A DNA stretch of 6,568 bases, from assembly GCA_900550065.1 (NCBI GenBank), contig URQR01000117.1:1-6568 (forward strand), in the 5' to 3' direction. This DNA is from an uncultured Eubacteriales bacterium (GTDB lineage Bacteria > Bacillota > Clostridia > UBA1381 > UMGS1253). Shown here piece by piece: positions 4,978 through 6,568 of the stretch. Position 1 is the first letter of the stretch. Each line of letters begins with the position of its first letter. The notes below the pieces were generated by a model, which made no database searches, was not told the origin of the DNA, and saw nothing but the letters and a program-made list of their open reading frames with translations. The position numbers and the translations under genes are program-made.

Positions 4978-5853
4978 GTGGCTAATCATAGAAATTTTGC
5001 AATCATAGGTGGTGATATGCGGCAAATCCGCCTTGCGAACGCGCTGGCCGAGGAGGGCTACTCCGTCTGCGTTTACGGCTTTGACCCCGACGCACCCTAT
5101 CTGACGCTGATTCCGAAGAACTCACTTGAGGAGGCTTTGGATGGAGCGAATATTGTAATCCTGCCCTTGCCCGCCGTTGCGGATTCCGGATATGTCAGCA
5201 CGCCATATTACAAAGGAAAAATCGAAGTAAGTACGCTGCTGGAGCGAATGAACAAAAACCAAATCCTGCTCGGCGGTAAAATCGACGACGCGCTAAAAAC
5301 GCTGATTGATGTACATAATGTTTATGCGATCGACTACTTTATGCGGGAGGAGCTTACTGTTTTAAACGCCATTCCAACCGCCGAGGGCGCAATTTCCATT
5401 GCCTTAAACGAAACGGCAACGACACTGTGCGGGAGTAAATGTCTTGTAATCGGCTTCGGAAGAATCGGCAAGGTTTTGTGCAAAATGCTTGACGGCATCG
5501 GCGCAAAGGTCTGCGCCGCGGCGCGTAAATATGAGGCGTTCGCATGGATTGACGCATACGGCTATGACAAGTGCCACACGGATGCACTTGAAACTGTAAT
5601 TCACCAGTATGACATTATCTTTAACACCGTGCCGCATAAGGTTCTAGGGAAAAAAGTTCTAAAAAACATGCGCGACGATGCGCTCGTAATCGACTTAGCC
5701 TCCAAGCCCGGCGGCGTAGATTTAAACGCCGCCAAAGAATACGGCGTCAAAACCGTATGGGCGCTCTCGCTGCCGGGGCGCGTTGCGCCAATCAGCGCGG
5801 GCGACATCATTAAGCAGACGGTTCTTAACATCTGCGCAGAATTGGGGGTGTAG
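4978..5853 (+). CDS. dpaA: Dipicolinate synthase subunit A (stage V sporulation protein FA)
   Basis: With DpaB it converts 4-hydroxytetrahydrodipicolinate from the lysine pathway into dipicolinic acid (DPA), which is made in the mother cell and loaded as Ca-DPA into the spore core. It has 291 residues, close to the Bacillus protein (about 297). The N-terminal Rossmann-like part opens FAIIGGDMRQIRLANAL (7-23), the family hallmark. A second, NAD(P)-type Rossmann unit carries CLVIGFGRIGKVL (155-167), with GFGRIG as the dinucleotide loop. NAIPTAEGAI (130-139), ASKPGGVD (241-248) and SLPGRVAPISAG (264-275) are further conserved blocks. Start is GTG with GGAGG 8 bases upstream; a sigma-K-like promoter precedes it. 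dpaB begins 5 bases after its stop, so the two form an operon. Presence of dpaAB separates this organism from cluster I clostridia, several of which lack it and use an EtfA-dependent route. Confidence 0.96.
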   Translation: MANHRNFAIIGGDMRQIRLANALAEEGYSVCVYGFDPDAPYLTLIPKNSLEEALDGANIVILPLPAVADSGYVSTPYYKGKIEVSTLLERMNKNQILLGGKIDDALKTLIDVHNVYAIDYFMREELTVLNAIPTAEGAISIALNETATTLCGSKCLVIGFGRIGKVLCKMLDGIGAKVCAAARKYEAFAWIDAYGYDKCHTDALETVIHQYDIIFNTVPHKVLGKKVLKNMRDDALVIDLASKPGGVDLNAAKEYGVKTVWALSLPGRVAPISAGDIIKQTVLNICAELGV

Positions 5854-5858
5854 ACAAC

Positions 5859-6437
5859 ATGGATTTAGAAGGAAAAACAATTGGCTTTGCGATGACAGGT
5901 TCCTTTTGTACCTTTAAAACAGTCGTAGCAGAGCTTGAAAATTTAAAGAAGACCGGCGCAAATATTATTCCAATCATGAGCCAAAACGCATATGGAACAG
6001 ATACCCGTTTCGGTACGGCGGAATCGTTTGTGCAGGCCCTAACAGATATTACCGGCAATGAAATCATACATACCATCAAAGACGCAGAGCCAATCGGCCC
6101 CAAAAAGCTCTTAGACGCGCTCATTATCGCCCCATGTACGGGCAACACGCTCGGCAAGCTGGCAAACGGCATTACTGACACGCCCGTGACCTTAGCAGCA
6201 AAAGCGCATCTGCGCAACGAGCGTCCGCTCGTTATTGCTGTTTCGACAAACGACGGACTCGGCGCAAGCGGGCCAAACATTATGTCTCTGCTCAACCGGA
6301 AAAACCTTTATTTTGTACCATTCGGGCAAGACGACCCCATTAAGAAAAAAAATTCCCTTGTGGCCCATATGGACCTGATAACGGTAACGACCAAATTCGC
6401 TTTAGACGGCGAACAGTTCCAGCCGGTGTTGGTATAA
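5859..6437 (+). CDS. dpaB: Dipicolinate synthase subunit B (stage V sporulation protein FB), flavoprotein family
   Basis: The partner of DpaA in dipicolinate synthesis, 192 residues, near the usual length of about 200. It belongs to the flavoprotein/decarboxylase fold (Flavoprotein domain, as in UbiX and PpcDC). The opening KTIGFAMTGSFCTFKTV (6-22) is the phosphate/flavin loop typical of SpoVFB, and DALIIAPCTGNTLGKLANGI (86-105) is the second cofactor loop. The C-terminal block NIMSLLNRKNLYFVPFGQDD (140-159) is also characteristic of the family. Start is ATG at 5859, with GGGGGTG (5844-5850) ending the preceding dpaA gene and serving as ribosome site about 10 bases upstream. Spacing to dpaA is 5 bases. 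Tandem hairpins close the operon. No truncation or missing motif is seen. Confidence 0.96.
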   Translation: MDLEGKTIGFAMTGSFCTFKTVVAELENLKKTGANIIPIMSQNAYGTDTRFGTAESFVQALTDITGNEIIHTIKDAEPIGPKKLLDALIIAPCTGNTLGKLANGITDTPVTLAAKAHLRNERPLVIAVSTNDGLGASGPNIMSLLNRKNLYFVPFGQDDPIKKKNSLVAHMDLITVTTKFALDGEQFQPVLV

Positions 6438-6444
6438 ATAATAA

Positions 6445-6473
6445 AAATCCACCCGCATGGCGGGGGTGTATTT
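6445..6473 (+). terminator. Imperfect hairpin after dpaB, first of two tandem terminators
   Basis: CACCCGC (6450-6456) pairs with the G-rich 6460-6468 with two bulged G, and AAAT/ATTT (6445-6448 with 6470-6473) extends the stem across one mismatch. The loop is ATG. It lacks a separate T run, so it is probably weaker than the hairpin that follows. Confidence 0.5.
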
Positions 6474-6480
6474 CATTACA

Positions 6481-6512
6481 AAAAAGCGTTCATCAAAAGA
6501 TGAACGCTTTTT
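6481..6512. terminator. Bidirectional intrinsic terminator between dpaB and a convergent gene
   Basis: A perfect 14-bp stem (6481-6494 with 6499-6512, core GCGTTCATC/GATGAACGC) with an AAAA loop has A-run and T-run ends, so each strand reads a stem followed by T. It ends dpaAB on the + strand and, on the minus strand, the gene whose stop codon (6511-6513) overlaps its right arm. Confidence 0.9.
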
Positions 6513-6568
6513 ACACGAGCAAGAGCAATGTTCCTGCTGTAATCAGTACCAAACCAATCCCAGCTTTT
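6511..6568 (-). CDS. C-terminal end of an unidentified membrane protein (5' end outside window)
   Basis: Read from the right edge on the minus strand, 18 codons give KAGIGLVLITAGTLLLLV followed by TAA (6511-6513). The stretch is a clear hydrophobic helix at the extreme C-terminus. The bidirectional terminator directly after the stop supports a real gene end, convergent with dpaB. Too short to identify. Confidence 0.55.
   Translation of the reverse strand, partial: KAGIGLVLITAGTLLLLV

Noticed and set aside
5825..6295. A 156-codon minus strand frame opposite dpaB
   Set aside because: It mirrors the well-conserved DpaB frame and has no start signal or known motif.

Overview
The window comes from a low-to-mid GC, spore-forming member of the Clostridia (Bacillota), most likely a gut Oscillospirales/Ruminococcaceae-type organism. 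Evidence for this: strong GGAGG ribosome sites, sigma-A style promoters, many intrinsic terminators, a dipicolinate synthase operon (dpaAB/spoVFAB, found only in endospore formers), a QueT ECF substrate-binding protein and a YkvI-family protein. The lineage is inferred from gene content, not from a marker gene.

Layout. A 28-residue tail of an unidentified + strand gene (1-87) ends at a strong hairpin terminator, which it shares with a convergent DUF368/PopT-type undecaprenyl-phosphate translocase gene (140-940, minus). Upstream of that gene, 941-1181 holds an extended -10 promoter, a structured repeat (copy A) and the terminator of the next operon. That operon is eda-kdgK (minus, 2901 to 1182), encoding KDPG aldolase and KDG kinase, the last two steps of hexuronate/Entner-Doudoroff-type breakdown. 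The divergent interval 2902-3164 carries the eda promoter, a TTGT/ACAA palindrome and a near-consensus promoter for queT (3165-3671, plus).

queT and the convergent ykvI-like membrane protein gene (3672-4709, minus) abut stop codon to stop codon with no spacer. The apparent queT terminator, a perfect 13-bp stem followed by six T, lies inside the coding sequence of the opposing gene. The divergent interval 4710-4977 holds a second copy (B) of the structured repeat and a sigma-K-like promoter in front of dpaA (4978-5853) and dpaB (5859-6437). Tandem hairpins close this operon and also the convergent gene whose last 18 codons enter from the right edge.

How the parts work together. dpaAB makes the spore-core solute dipicolinic acid in the mother cell, and the sigma-K-like site fits that timing. 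eda-kdgK channels 2-keto-3-deoxygluconate into pyruvate and glyceraldehyde-3-phosphate. queT imports a queuosine precursor. PopT recycles the cell-wall lipid carrier. The most unusual content is regulatory: a repeat that folds as two hairpins closed by an outer stem, with different bases but the same pairing in two copies, and a linked 'hairpin + -10' module. Both sit in front of minus strand genes. I see no phage, IS, CRISPR, tRNA or rRNA.
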